Assembly: GCF_010977575.1 (NCBI RefSeq)
Contig: NZ_CP048812.1
Location: forward strand, 1,178,001 to 1,242,000
DNA: 64,000 nucleotides
Source: Halomonas socia
GTDB lineage: Bacteria; Pseudomonadota; Gammaproteobacteria; Pseudomonadales; Halomonadaceae
Direction of reading: 5' to 3'
Shown here: positions 42,608-51,088 of the stretch, piece by piece
Position numbering within the stretch: the stretch's first letter is position 1
Layout: each line of letters starts with the position of its first letter
Made by a program: the position numbers and the translations under genes
Notes under the pieces: generated by a model
What the model was told of the DNA's origin: nothing
Seen by the model: only the letters and a program-made list of their open reading frames with translations
Database searches by the model: none

Positions 42608-43738
42608 CTACAAATGGTGCATATCGAAAGCAACGCAGCGAATCAGTGCATTCACCGGCATGCCCTCCGCGAGCCCCAATTCATCATAGGATTTGCGCGT
42701 CAAACGGGCACGCAGCCGGTGATGTCCTACTGCGAGCAGAATCTCCAACGAGGCAGGACTGCCAGACAGGCTACCAATCCCCTCGATAACCGCATCGAGC
42801 CGATTGCGATAGCTCGTATTATCGGGTGACGAGAGCGCTAGGGCCACATCACGCGCGGGCACCCGCACCCGTAAGCGGCTACCCGGCACTGCCTCGACAT
42901 GGGGGATAACCAGCTCCTGACCATCGCCAAGGTCTAGGTGTGTCAGCATGTATTGGTGATCATGTCTGGCAACCCGTGCCTCGAGTACCGAGGCGGCATC
43001 GAACCCGCCGAGCTGCGCTGTCAGATCGATGCGACTCAGCATGTTCTCCAGGCTATCGCTGGCCACAACGCGCCCGGCTTCAATCAATATGAGATGATCA
43101 GCGATGGCGCTGATTTCCTTGGGGTCATGGCTGATGTAAACAATGGGAATCTCAAGGTCACGGGTCAGCGAAAGAATATAGCGCAAGAGCTCCTGCTTGC
43201 GGGGGCCGTCCAGTCCTGTCAGGGGTTCATCCATTAACAGTAAATCTGGCTCGGTCAGCAATGCTCGGCCGATGGAGACACGCCGGGCCTCTCCTCCCGA
43301 GAGCATGCCCGGCATGCGGTCCAGCAGTGCCTCAATGCCGAGCAGCTCGACGATGCTATCGAAACGTGACCGTGCAGAAGCGGGCATACCGTATGTGAGA
43401 TTGCCCCGCACCCGGTAGTGGGGGAACAACCGCGCCTCCTGGAAGACCACACCGATCCGCCGGCGATGCGAAGGCAGAAAGAGGTTTTGCGTGGTGTCTA
43501 CCAGAGGGCGGTCACCAATGTGGATACTCCCTTCGTCAGGTCGGTCAAGTCCGGCAATAAGGCGCAGCAAGCTGGTTTTACCGCTTCCGGAAACACCGAA
43601 TAGCGCAGAGACGCCATGCGTCGGCAGCGCCAGACTGGCGTCCAGGGTGAAGCTCCCCAGCCGCTTGCGCACATCGAGTCGCAGGCTGTTCTCCTGCTCA
43701 GTCAATGCATGCGCGAAAGTGTCCAGGGTGGCCTTCAT
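42608..43738 (-). CDS. modC: Molybdate ABC transporter ATP-binding protein ModC
   Basis: ATPase of the molybdate importer, 376 residues. Walker A GVSGSGKTSLLRLIAG, Q-loop VVFQEARLFPHYRV, signature LSGGEARRVSIGRALLTEPDLLLMDEPLTGLD and H-loop YISHDPKEI are intact. The C-terminal TOBE/mop domain (SSLSGSPASLEILLAVGHHRLRARLTRKSYDELGL) is the molybdate-sensing part typical of ModC. It follows modB by 9 bp. Confidence 0.95.
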   Translation of the reverse strand: MKATLDTFAHALTEQENSLRLDVRKRLGSFTLDASLALPTHGVSALFGVSGSGKTSLLRLIAGLDRPDEGSIHIGDRPLVDTTQNLFLPSHRRRIGVVFQEARLFPHYRVRGNLTYGMPASARSRFDSIVELLGIEALLDRMPGMLSGGEARRVSIGRALLTEPDLLLMDEPLTGLDGPRKQELLRYILSLTRDLEIPIVYISHDPKEISAIADHLILIEAGRVVASDSLENMLSRIDLTAQLGGFDAASVLEARVARHDHQYMLTHLDLGDGQELVIPHVEAVPGSRLRVRVPARDVALALSSPDNTSYRNRLDAVIEGIGSLSGSPASLEILLAVGHHRLRARLTRKSYDELGLAEGMPVNALIRCVAFDMHHL

Positions 43739-43747
43739 GGCAATGCC

Positions 43748-44442
43748 TCAGGTGTCGCGTTCGCGTAGACGATTGCGGGCGTGACGTGCCAGCCACTCGG
43801 AAGCCAATAGTGACAGCATGGCGATAATGATCGCCAAGATGCATAGGCGTGCGGCAGCGGCTTCTCGGCCCGGTGTCTGAATCAAGGTATAGAGTGCCAA
43901 TGGTAGATTACGCGTCTCGCCGGGAATATTAGAGGCGAAGGTGATAGTGGCTCCAAATTCAGAGAGTGCGCGAGCAAACGCCAGCAGGGTGCCGGTAATC
44001 AGTCCAGGAAGCGATAGCGGTAGCGTGATCGTCAAAAAGATGCGCCAGCGACCGGCGCCGAGGGTGCTGGCGGCGGCCTCGAGCTTGGGATCGACCGCCT
44101 CGAGAGAGAGGCGGATCGCCCGCACCAGCAGCGGGAAGGCCATGACGCCGCTGGCCACCGCGGCGCCCTGCCAGCTGAACGGCAGGGAGATGCCGAACAG
44201 CTCGTGGAGCCAGCGGCCCAACCAGCCCTGACGCCCCAAGGAAACCAGCAGCAGGTACCCGATGACCACAGGGGGCAGCACTAATGGCAGGTGCACGACA
44301 CCATCCAAAAGCGCCTTGCCGCGGAACTCATGGCGCGCCAGCAGCCAGGCGACGGCAATGCCGGGGGCAGGATCCAGCCCACGGCGCTAATGCCGATCTT
44401 CACGCTGAGCAGGATCGCGTCCCACTCGGCTGGGGTGAGCAA
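43748..44442 (-). pseudogene. modB: Molybdate ABC transporter permease ModB, frameshifted
   Basis: Membrane subunit of the molybdate importer. The probable start is TTG at 44442 (MLTPAEWDAILLSVKIGISAVGW), after AAGGAAG. The frame then breaks at the C-run near 44362-44366 (plus-strand GGGGG) and the rest (ALLDGVVHLPLVLPPVVIGYLLLVSLGRQ, FARALSEFGATITFASNIPGETRNLPLALYTLIQTPG) continues in another frame. One extra C restores a 231-residue protein matching ModB over its length. Everything else in the operon is intact, so a sequencing homopolymer error is likely. Confidence 0.85.
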
Positions 44443-44459
44443 ACCCAGGCTTCCTTGAC

Positions 44460-45260
44460 TTACTGGTCGTCGTCGGCGGGCGAGAAACCGTGGGCGGCGA
44501 AGATCTCCAGCGCCTCCTCGCTTTCGAGCCAGGCACGGAAGGCTGCCGCATCGTCGTTGCCCTCGGCGTCGATCAGCGCGACCGGATAGACGACGGGATC
44601 GTGGCTGTCGAGGGGGAACAGGCCGAGGGTGCGCACGCCCTCGCTGGCCTCGGCGTCGGTCTGGTAGACGATGCCGGCCGGTGTCTCGCCGCGCTCGACC
44701 AGGGCCAGGGCGCCGCGCACGTGGTTGGCGCGGGCCAGGCGCGGCTCCAGGGCCTCCCACTCGCCCAGTGCCTCCAGGGCCTGCTGGGCGTAGATGCCCG
44801 CCGGCACATGATCCGGGTCGCCGACCGACAGGCGGTCACCCGCACCGAGCAGGCCCTCGAGGGCACCGTCCTCGCCTGGGGTGAATTCCTGCACCTCGCT
44901 GCTGGCAGGCGCTATAAGGGCCAGGCGGTTCTGCAATAGATTAGCGCGCTCCTGAAGCGGGACTTCCTGCTCCTCCAGCCAATCCATCCAGTCGAGATTA
45001 GCCGAAATAAAGAGATCCGATGGCGCACCACTGACGATCTGGCGTGCCAGCGTGGAGGACGACGCATACACAGGCACAATGGTCGTGTCTTGATGCTGGG
45101 CCGTGTAGGCCTCGATGGCTTCATCCATGGCATCGGTCATGGACGCAGCAGCAGACACGTGGAGGGTCGCTGCCTGAGCAAACGGCACAGTGGCCAGCAA
45201 GACCAAGACAAGCAGCCCACGGCGAGCCAGAGAGCAAGGCACCGATTCAAAATCCAACAT
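44460..45260 (-). CDS. modA: Molybdate-binding periplasmic protein ModA
   Basis: Periplasmic binding protein of 266 residues. Signal peptide to about residue 30 (GLLVLVLLATVPFAQA). ModA motifs: LHVSAAASMTDAMDEAIEAYTAQH, VYASSSTLARQIVSGAPSDLFISANLDWMDWLE, DPDHVPAGIYAQQALEALG, ALALVERGETPAGIVYQTDA and VVYPVALI. It is the first gene of modABC and lies just downstream of a perfect ModE-type operator. Confidence 0.95.
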   Translation of the reverse strand: MLDFESVPCSLARRGLLVLVLLATVPFAQAATLHVSAAASMTDAMDEAIEAYTAQHQDTTIVPVYASSSTLARQIVSGAPSDLFISANLDWMDWLEEQEVPLQERANLLQNRLALIAPASSEVQEFTPGEDGALEGLLGAGDRLSVGDPDHVPAGIYAQQALEALGEWEALEPRLARANHVRGALALVERGETPAGIVYQTDAEASEGVRTLGLFPLDSHDPVVYPVALIDAEGNDDAAAFRAWLESEEALEIFAAHGFSPADDDQ

Positions 45261-45268
45261 GGAACCCT

Positions 45269-45292
45269 CGTTATGTATGATTGTACATAACG
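45269..45292. promoter_or_regulatory. ModE operator upstream of modA
   Basis: CGTTATGTA-TGATTG-TACATAACG is a perfect 9-6-9 palindrome ending 9 bp before the modA start. Its right half TACATAACG is identical to that in the E. coli ModE site. Binding here would block the modA start region when molybdate is plentiful. Confidence 0.85.
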
Positions 45293-45482
45293 GACTATAG
45301 CGAGGTGTTCATGCCTTGCCAACTACCGCTGGCCTTTAGGGAAGCGCTGCACAAATCGACGAGCGGAATGAAGCACAAGGCGCCCGGAACGCAAAAGGCG
45401 AGACATAACATGGGGTTAGGCGAGCTTTCGAGTACCGCGTAACGCAGTGCTTCGTTCGCGTAGGCATTTGTTCAGTGTTTCC

Positions 45483-45863
45483 TCAATCATCGGAAGGCCC
45501 GCCACCTCGAGACAGCAACCCCAGCAAGGCACGGGCATCGTCAGAGACATCAGGGGCGAGGCGGCGCTGAAGAGCGCGATAGTGATCGAGCACTTCCTTT
45601 CCAAGGGGAGTAATGCGAGCCCCGCCCCCGGCACTACCTCCGGCAACAGTCGCAATCAATGGTGCGGGAAAGTGCCGGTTCATGGTGTCAATGAGCTGCC
45701 AGGCCTTCTTGTAACTCATACCAAGCTCGCGGCTCGCGGCGGAGATCGACCCACAGGCTTCGATACGTTCAAGTAAATCGACCTTGCCAGGGCCGAGAAC
45801 AATGTCCTTTTCCGCCACGAGCCGGAGCTGAAAGCGAGGCTGGTCATGATAGGTACGCGTCAT
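45483..45863 (-). CDS. modE: Short ModE-type molybdate regulator (no mop domain)
   Basis: DNA-binding protein of 126 residues corresponding to the N-terminal winged-helix domain of ModE: GKVDLLERIEACGSISAASRELGMSYKKAWQLIDTMNRHF and the wing TVAGGSAGGGARITPLGKEVLDHYR. The C-terminal TOBE/mop domains that bind molybdate in E. coli ModE (262 residues) are absent, so its sensing mode is unclear; ModC carries a mop domain. It is transcribed towards modA with about 190 bp between, containing the operator. Confidence 0.85.
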   Translation of the reverse strand: MTRTYHDQPRFQLRLVAEKDIVLGPGKVDLLERIEACGSISAASRELGMSYKKAWQLIDTMNRHFPAPLIATVAGGSAGGGARITPLGKEVLDHYRALQRRLAPDVSDDARALLGLLSRGGGPSDD

Positions 45864-46004
45864 GCGAATTCCATAGCGAAGTGGTTCGTTCCATGGTAAC
45901 GGCTATCCCGAGGATGGCGCGATGCTGGCTGGGCACAGCGATTATCCCAGATAACGACCATGGCCCTCGCTCTCTTTAGGCAAAGGGTGGGACCGCCCTC
46001 CCGG

Positions 46005-47084
46005 CTAGCCATTGGCCACCCGCGAGTCGGGCAGAAACACCCGGCTGTGGATGGGGCGAATCCAGGCATCGCCGCCCTGCGTCAGCCCCAGCGCACGGAA
46101 GCGGTGCTTGGGCAGTTCGGCGTGGACCAGGGCCTCGCTGTTGTCGGTACGCAGCTCCAGGCGCACCGTGGGGCCGACCACCGAGACCAGCTCGACCTTG
46201 GCGTGAAGGGCGCCGTCGTGATCGCGGTCGGCGAAGACCTCGATCTCGTGGGGGCGCACATAGGCCTGGCCGAGTGCGTTCTGGTAGCCCTCGAACTCCG
46301 GGGCGGGCAGGGCCACGTCGCCGATCTTCGCCACACCGTCATGCACGCGGGCATGGAAGAGGTTGACGTTGCCGAGGAACCGATAGACGAAGGGGTTGGC
46401 CGGGTGATCGTAGACCTCCTCGGGGGTGCCGTCCTGCTCCACGCGGCCCTTGTTCATCACCACCACCCGGTCCGAGACCTCCAGCGCCTCCTCCTGGTCA
46501 TGGGTGACGAAGACGCTGGTGACGTGGATCTCGTCATGCAGGCGACGCAGCCAGCGGCGCAGCTCGGCGCGTACCTTGGCATCCAGGGCGCCGAACGGTT
46601 CGTCGAGCAGCAGCACCTTGGGCTCCACCGCCAGCGCCCGGGCCAGGGCGATGCGCTGGCGCTGCCCACCGGAGAGCTGATGAGGGTAGCGGTGGGCGGT
46701 CCAGTCGAGTTGCACCAGCTCCAGCAGGCGCATCACCTTCTCCTTGATCTCGGCCTTGCCGGGCCGGGTGCGGCGCGGGCGCACGGTGAGCCCGTAGGCG
46801 ACGTTCTGGAACACGGTCATGTGCTTGAACAGCGCATAGTGCTGGAAGACGAAGCCCACCCCACGCTGGCTGACGTGCAGGTCGGTGGTGTCCTCGCCGT
46901 GGAAGCGAATGCGCCCGGTGTCGGGCTGCTCGAGCCCGGCGATGATCCGCAGCAACGTGGTCTTGCCCGACCCGGAGGGGCCGAGCAATGCGGTCAGCTC
47001 GCCCTCGCGGAAGGTGAGGCTGACGTTGTCGACGGCGACGAAGTCGCGGAAGTGCTTGTTGACGTGATCGATCTCGATGCTCAT
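46005..47084 (-). CDS. cysA: Sulfate/thiosulfate ABC transporter ATP-binding protein CysA
   Basis: ATPase of 359 residues. The ATG at 47084 gives the usual start [22 protein letters not shown]. Walker [18 protein letters not shown]-loop [15 protein letters not shown], signature [15 protein letters not shown], Walker [13 protein letters not shown] and H-loop VTHDQEEAL are present. The C-terminal part ([22 protein letters not shown]) is the CysA regulatory TOBE-like domain. It is the last gene of sbp-cysT-cysW-cysA. Confidence 0.95.
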   Translation of the reverse strand: MSIEIDHVNKHFRDFVAVDNVSLTFREGELTALLGPSGSGKTTLLRIIAGLEQPDTGRIRFHGEDTTDLHVSQRGVGFVFQHYALFKHMTVFQNVAYGLTVRPRRTRPGKAEIKEKVMRLLELVQLDWTAHRYPHQLSGGQRQRIALARALAVEPKVLLLDEPFGALDAKVRAELRRWLRRLHDEIHVTSVFVTHDQEEALEVSDRVVVMNKGRVEQDGTPEEVYDHPANPFVYRFLGNVNLFHARVHDGVAKIGDVALPAPEFEGYQNALGQAYVRPHEIEVFADRDHDGALHAKVELVSVVGPTVRLELRTDNSEALVHAELPKHRFRALGLTQGGDAWIRPIHSRVFLPDSRVANG

Positions 47085-47110
47085 GGCAGTGGGTTCCTGA
47101 AGCGTGCGTG

Positions 47111-47998
47111 TCAGAGGGCGGCGAGGCGCTGACGGCGTTCGTCGTGCCACTCGACCAGGCTCTTGATGGCGATGGTGACCAGCGCCAGGCCGGTGAGCAG
47201 CGAGGAGACGGCGAAGGCCGCGGTGAACATGTACTCGTTGTAGAGCACCTCGATATGCAGCGGCAGGGTGTTGGTCTCGCCGCGGATACGCCCCGAGACC
47301 ACCGCCACGGCGCCGAACTCCCCCATGGCGCGGGCGTTGCAGAGGATGATGCCGTAGATCAGCCCCCACTTGATGTTGGGCAGGGTGACGTGCCAGAAGG
47401 TCTTCCAACCGCTGGCACCGAGGGTCAGCGAGGCCTCCTCTTCCTCCTTGCCCTGCTGCTGCATCAGTGGGATCAATTCGCGGGCGATGAACGGCAGGGT
47501 GCCGAAGGCGATCACGATGACGATGCCGGGCACCGCGAAGATGATGCGCAGGTCGTGACTCGACAGCCAGGGACCGAGCCAGCCCTGGGAGCCGAACAGG
47601 ATCACGAAGATCAGCCCCACCACCACCGGCGAGATGGCGAAGGGCATGTCGATCAGCGAGATCAGCAGCGGCTTGCCGCGGAACTCAAACTTGGCGATGG
47701 CCCAGGCGGCGGCGATGCCGAACAGGGTGTTGAGCGGCACCACGATGGCCACGATCAGCAAGGTCAGGCGAATCGCCGCCATGGCGTCGGGGTCGCGGAT
47801 GGCGGCGTACCACACACCGAGCCCCTGCTCGAAAGCGCCGTACAGCACCACGCTGAGAGGCAGTACCAGGAACAGCGCCAGGAAGGTCAAGGCCACGCCG
47901 ATCAGCGTCAGGCGCAGCCAGGCCGGCTCCTCAGTGGCGCGTCGCCAGCGCTTGGCGAGGGTATCGTGGGTTTCCAGAACGGTGGTCGAAGTGGTCAC
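47111..47998 (-). CDS. cysW: Sulfate ABC transporter permease CysW
   Basis: Membrane subunit of 295 residues with about six helices. CysW motifs: [51 protein letters not shown]-type sequence, the EAA loop [29 protein letters not shown] and [33 protein letters not shown]. It lies between cysT (12 bp) and cysA. Confidence 0.95.
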   Translation of the reverse strand: MTTSTTVLETHDTLAKRWRRATEEPAWLRLTLIGVALTFLALFLVLPLSVVLYGAFEQGLGVWYAAIRDPDAMAAIRLTLLIVAIVVPLNTLFGIAAAWAIAKFEFRGKPLLISLIDMPFAISPVVVGLIFVILFGSQGWLGPWLSSHDLRIIFAVPGIVIVIAFGTLPFIARELIPLMQQQGKEEEEASLTLGASGWKTFWHVTLPNIKWGLIYGIILCNARAMGEFGAVAVVSGRIRGETNTLPLHIEVLYNEYMFTAAFAVSSLLTGLALVTIAIKSLVEWHDERRQRLAAL

Positions 47999-48010
47999 GA
48001 GGGGCTCCTG

Positions 48011-48841
48011 TTATCCGTGCCGGCGGCTGGTCCACCACTGCAGGCCATTGATCACCAGCAGCATGAGGAAGGCGGCGATCAGCATTACCGTGCCGATGGC
48101 GGCGGCGCCGTGGTAGTCGTACTGCTCGGCCTTGGCGACGATCAGCAGCGGGGTGATCTCGGTGCGGAACGGCAGGTTGCCGGAGATGAACACCACCGAG
48201 CCGTACTCGCCCAGGGCGCGGGCGAAGGCCAGGGCATAGCCGGTGAGCAACGCCGGCAGCAGCGCCGGCAGGATGACCCGGCGAACGGTGGTGAAACGAT
48301 CGGCGCCGAGGCTGGCCGAGGCCTCTTCCCACTCGGCCTCGAGATCCTCCAGCACCGGCTGCACGGTGCGCACCACGAAGGGCAGCCCGATGTAGGTCAG
48401 TGCCACGATCACTCCCAGCTGGGTGTAGGCGACGCGGATGCCGAACAGCTCCAGGTACTGGCCGACCCAGCCGCTGCTGGCATAGAGGGTGACCAGGGCG
48501 ATGCCGGCCACCGCAGTGGGCAGCGCGAAAGGCAGATCCACCAGGGCATCCACCAGGCGCTTGCCCGGAAAGCGGTAGCGCACCAGCACCCAGGCGACCA
48601 GGGCGCCGAACGCCAGGTTGATGGTGGCCGCGATCAGCGAGCCGCCGAAGGAGAGCTTGTAGGAGGCCACGACCTGGCGCTGGGTCACAGCGTTCCAGAA
48701 GGTCTCCCAGCTCATGGTGGTGGTGTAGAGCAGGAAGGCGCCTACCGGAATCAGGAAGACCAGGCCCAGGTAGAGCAGGGTAAAGCCCATGGTAAGGGCG
48801 AAGCCCGGGATGACCCGGCGGCGGGGCAAGGCGATGGACAT
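48011..48841 (-). CDS. cysT: Sulfate ABC transporter permease CysT (CysU)
   Basis: Membrane subunit of 276 residues. Motifs: GFALTMGFTLLYLGLVFLIPVGAF, FGALVAWVLVRYRFPGKRLVDALVDLPFALPTAVAGIALVTLY, the EAA loop EWEEASASLGADRFTTVRRVILPALLPALLTG and ARALGEYGSVVFISGNLPFRTEI. A stem-loop separates it from the binding-protein gene upstream. Confidence 0.95.
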   Translation of the reverse strand: MSIALPRRRVIPGFALTMGFTLLYLGLVFLIPVGAFLLYTTTMSWETFWNAVTQRQVVASYKLSFGGSLIAATINLAFGALVAWVLVRYRFPGKRLVDALVDLPFALPTAVAGIALVTLYASSGWVGQYLELFGIRVAYTQLGVIVALTYIGLPFVVRTVQPVLEDLEAEWEEASASLGADRFTTVRRVILPALLPALLTGYALAFARALGEYGSVVFISGNLPFRTEITPLLIVAKAEQYDYHGAAAIGTVMLIAAFLMLLVINGLQWWTSRRHG

Positions 48842-48860
48842 GCGGATTCCTCAACATCAC

Positions 48861-48883
48861 GAGGCGCCCGGCAAAGGCGCCTC
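48861..48883 (-). other. Intra-operon stem-loop between sbp and cysT
   Basis: GAGGCGCC (48861-48868) and GGCGCCTC (48876-48883) form a perfect 8-bp stem. Placed after the binding-protein gene, it may protect that part of the mRNA and raise binding-protein yield over permease, a common arrangement in ABC operons. Confidence 0.6.
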
Positions 48884-48905
48884 TTCATTCATTAGCGGCA
48901 GGCGC

Positions 48906-49961
48906 TCAGCCGGCGTTGATCTCCTCGAGGATGCGATCGAAGACGCCGCCATCGTTGAAGTGCGTCTCCTGGGCGTTCTTCCAGCCGTCGAAGACCTCGT
49001 CGATGGTGAACAGATTCAGCTCGGGGAAGAGTTGCTCGTACTCGGCCAGGATCGACTCATTACTGGGCCGGTAATAGTGCTTGGCCGCCAGATGCTGGGC
49101 CTCGTCGGTGTAGAGGAAGTCCAGGTAAGCCTCGGCCACCTCGCGGGTGCCCTTGCGATCGACATTGGCGTCCACCACGGTCACCGGCGGCTCGGCCAGG
49201 ATGCTGATCGAAGGCACGATGATGTCATATTCGCCCTGGCCGAGCTGTTCCACCGACAGGAAGGCCTCATTCTCCCAGGCGATGAACACATCACCGATGC
49301 GGCGCTGCACGAAGGTGTTGGTGGCGCCCCGGGCAGCCGGGTCGAGCACTGGTACATTGTCGTAGACCTGGCGTACGAACTCGTAGGCCTCGTCCTCATC
49401 ACCGTCGTACTTCTCCAGGGCGTAGCCCCAGGCCGCCAGATAATTCCAGCGTGCCCCGCCGGAGGTCTTGGGGTTGGGGGTGATCACCTCGACATCATCC
49501 CGTACCAAGTCGTCCCAGTCCTGGATGTTCTTGGGGTTACCCTCGCGTACCAGCAGTACGATGGTGGAGGTGTAGGGTGAGCTGTTGTTGGGCAGGCGCG
49601 ACTGCCAGTCGGCGGGAATCTGGTCGGCACGGTCGTGGATGGCGTCGATATCGTAGGCCAGCGCCAGGGTGACCACATCGGCGTCCAGGCCGTCGATTAC
49701 CGCTCGCCCCTGGGAGCCGGAGCCACCATGGGACTGGCGCACGTTGACGCTCTGGTCGTTCTCTTCCTGCCAGTGTTCGGCGAACACCTGGTTGTATTCG
49801 CGATAGAACTCGCGGGTGGGGTCGTAGGAAACGTTGAGCAACTCGATCCGTTCCTGGGCGATGGCCTGGCCGGCGAGACCAGTAAGCAGGGCCCCGCCAA
49901 GCGCGGCGGCGGCAGCAAGCGGAAGCAGGGTGTTGTGGAGGCGTTTTATCTGGAGGGTCAT
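48906..49961 (-). CDS. sbp: Periplasmic sulfate-binding protein
   Basis: Binding protein of 351 residues with signal peptide to about residue 35 (LPLAAAAALGGALLTGLAGQAIAQ). Family motifs: LLNVSYDPTREFYREYNQVFAEHW, QSHGGSGSQGRAVIDGLDADVVTLALAYDID, the sulfate-site area NPKTSGGARWNYLAAWGYAL and GATNTFVQRRIGDVFIAWENEA. First gene of the sulfate operon; an AT-rich stretch upstream (50000-50055) probably holds the CysB-dependent promoter. Confidence 0.95.
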   Translation of the reverse strand: MTLQIKRLHNTLLPLAAAAALGGALLTGLAGQAIAQERIELLNVSYDPTREFYREYNQVFAEHWQEENDQSVNVRQSHGGSGSQGRAVIDGLDADVVTLALAYDIDAIHDRADQIPADWQSRLPNNSSPYTSTIVLLVREGNPKNIQDWDDLVRDDVEVITPNPKTSGGARWNYLAAWGYALEKYDGDEDEAYEFVRQVYDNVPVLDPAARGATNTFVQRRIGDVFIAWENEAFLSVEQLGQGEYDIIVPSISILAEPPVTVVDANVDRKGTREVAEAYLDFLYTDEAQHLAAKHYYRPSNESILAEYEQLFPELNLFTIDEVFDGWKNAQETHFNDGGVFDRILEEINAG

Positions 49962-50059
49962 GTCACTTGTTCCTTGGCGTGAGTAAAGTCGCCTCAGGCT
50001 AATGCCACCTGGAAATCCTCAAAACGAATATAAAATGGATTACTTATTCTTTTTGGTGA

Positions 50060-50992
50060 TTACCCCACCTTATTCGCCAACACCTGCTGCACCATGGCCT
50101 CATTGAGATCTTCACGGCATAGCTCAAGGAAACGGTAAGCATAGTTACGCAGAAAATGGCCGCGACGCAGTGCCAGGTAGGTGGTGTTGCGGGGTAATAG
50201 GGAGCTGGCATCGAGCAGGGTCAGCCCTCGGTCGCGCTCCTCGTGGTAGGCCATGGAGGCGATCAGGCCAACGCCCAGCCCCAGCTCGACGTAGGTCTTG
50301 ATCACGTCGGCATCCAACGCCGTCAACACGATGTCAGGCACTAGGTCCGCCGAGGAGAAAGTTCGATCGATGCGTGCGCGCCCAGTGAAACCTGCATGGT
50401 AGGTGACGATGGGATGGGCAGCGATGCGCTCGAGCGTCAAGGGCTCGCCGTCATCCAGAGCGTGTCCTTCCGGGACAATCACCCCGTGGTACCAGTGGTA
50501 GAAGGGAAAGCAGGCGAACAGCTGTCCTTCTTCATGGAGTGCCTCGGTGGCAATGCCAATATCTACCTTGCCGGCCTTGAGCAGTGAGACGATCTCATCC
50601 GGGCCACACTGATGCAGTTCGAGGTGTACCTTGGGGAAGGCCTGCTTGAAGCGAGCGATGATCGGTGGCAGCGCATAGCGCGCCTGGGTATGAGTGGTGG
50701 CAATGGCCAGGCTACCTTGGTCCTGGTGGGTGAGCTGATGGGCCGAGCGCTTGAGGTTCTCGGCATCCAGCAAGATGCGCTCGACGATCTCGACCAGCAA
50801 GGCCCCAGCCTGAGTCAGCCCCAGGATACGCTTGCCACGACGTTCGAAGAGTTCGACACCCAGTTCCTCCTCCAGATCACGGATGTGCTTGCTGGCCCCT
50901 GACTGGGAGGTGTAGAGCGCATTGGAGGCTTCGGTAAGGTTGAAGCCATGGCGGACGGTTTCGCGGACGATGCGTAGCTGCTGGAAATTCAT
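50060..50992 (-). CDS. cysB: CysB-type LysR regulator of sulfur assimilation
   Basis: LysR-family protein of 310 residues. The N-terminal helix-turn-helix is MNFQQLRIVRETVRHGFNLTEASNALYTSQSGASKHIRDLEEELGVELF, the pattern of the CysB/Cbl subgroup. The effector domain has ATTHTQARYALPPIIARFKQAFP, GKVDIGIATEAL and VTYHAGFTGRARIDRTF, which carries the sulfate/N-acetylserine site residues. It lies just upstream of sbp in the same direction and should activate the sulfate operon under sulfur limitation. Confidence 0.93.
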   Translation of the reverse strand: MNFQQLRIVRETVRHGFNLTEASNALYTSQSGASKHIRDLEEELGVELFERRGKRILGLTQAGALLVEIVERILLDAENLKRSAHQLTHQDQGSLAIATTHTQARYALPPIIARFKQAFPKVHLELHQCGPDEIVSLLKAGKVDIGIATEALHEEGQLFACFPFYHWYHGVIVPEGHALDDGEPLTLERIAAHPIVTYHAGFTGRARIDRTFSSADLVPDIVLTALDADVIKTYVELGLGVGLIASMAYHEERDRGLTLLDASSLLPRNTTYLALRRGHFLRNYAYRFLELCREDLNEAMVQQVLANKVG

Positions 50993-51088
50993 GGTGAGCT
51001 TCTGCCAGGTAGCCTCCAGAAGGAGACGGACGAGTTCATATTCTCTGGAAGAATAATAAATGAAGTATTTATTCCATAAATAATAATT

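Noticed and set aside
47108-48895. Plus-strand frame of 595 codons opposite cysW and cysT
   Set aside because: It is an antisense artefact of high-GC permease genes; the protein is Gln/Gly/His-rich with no fold or family features.
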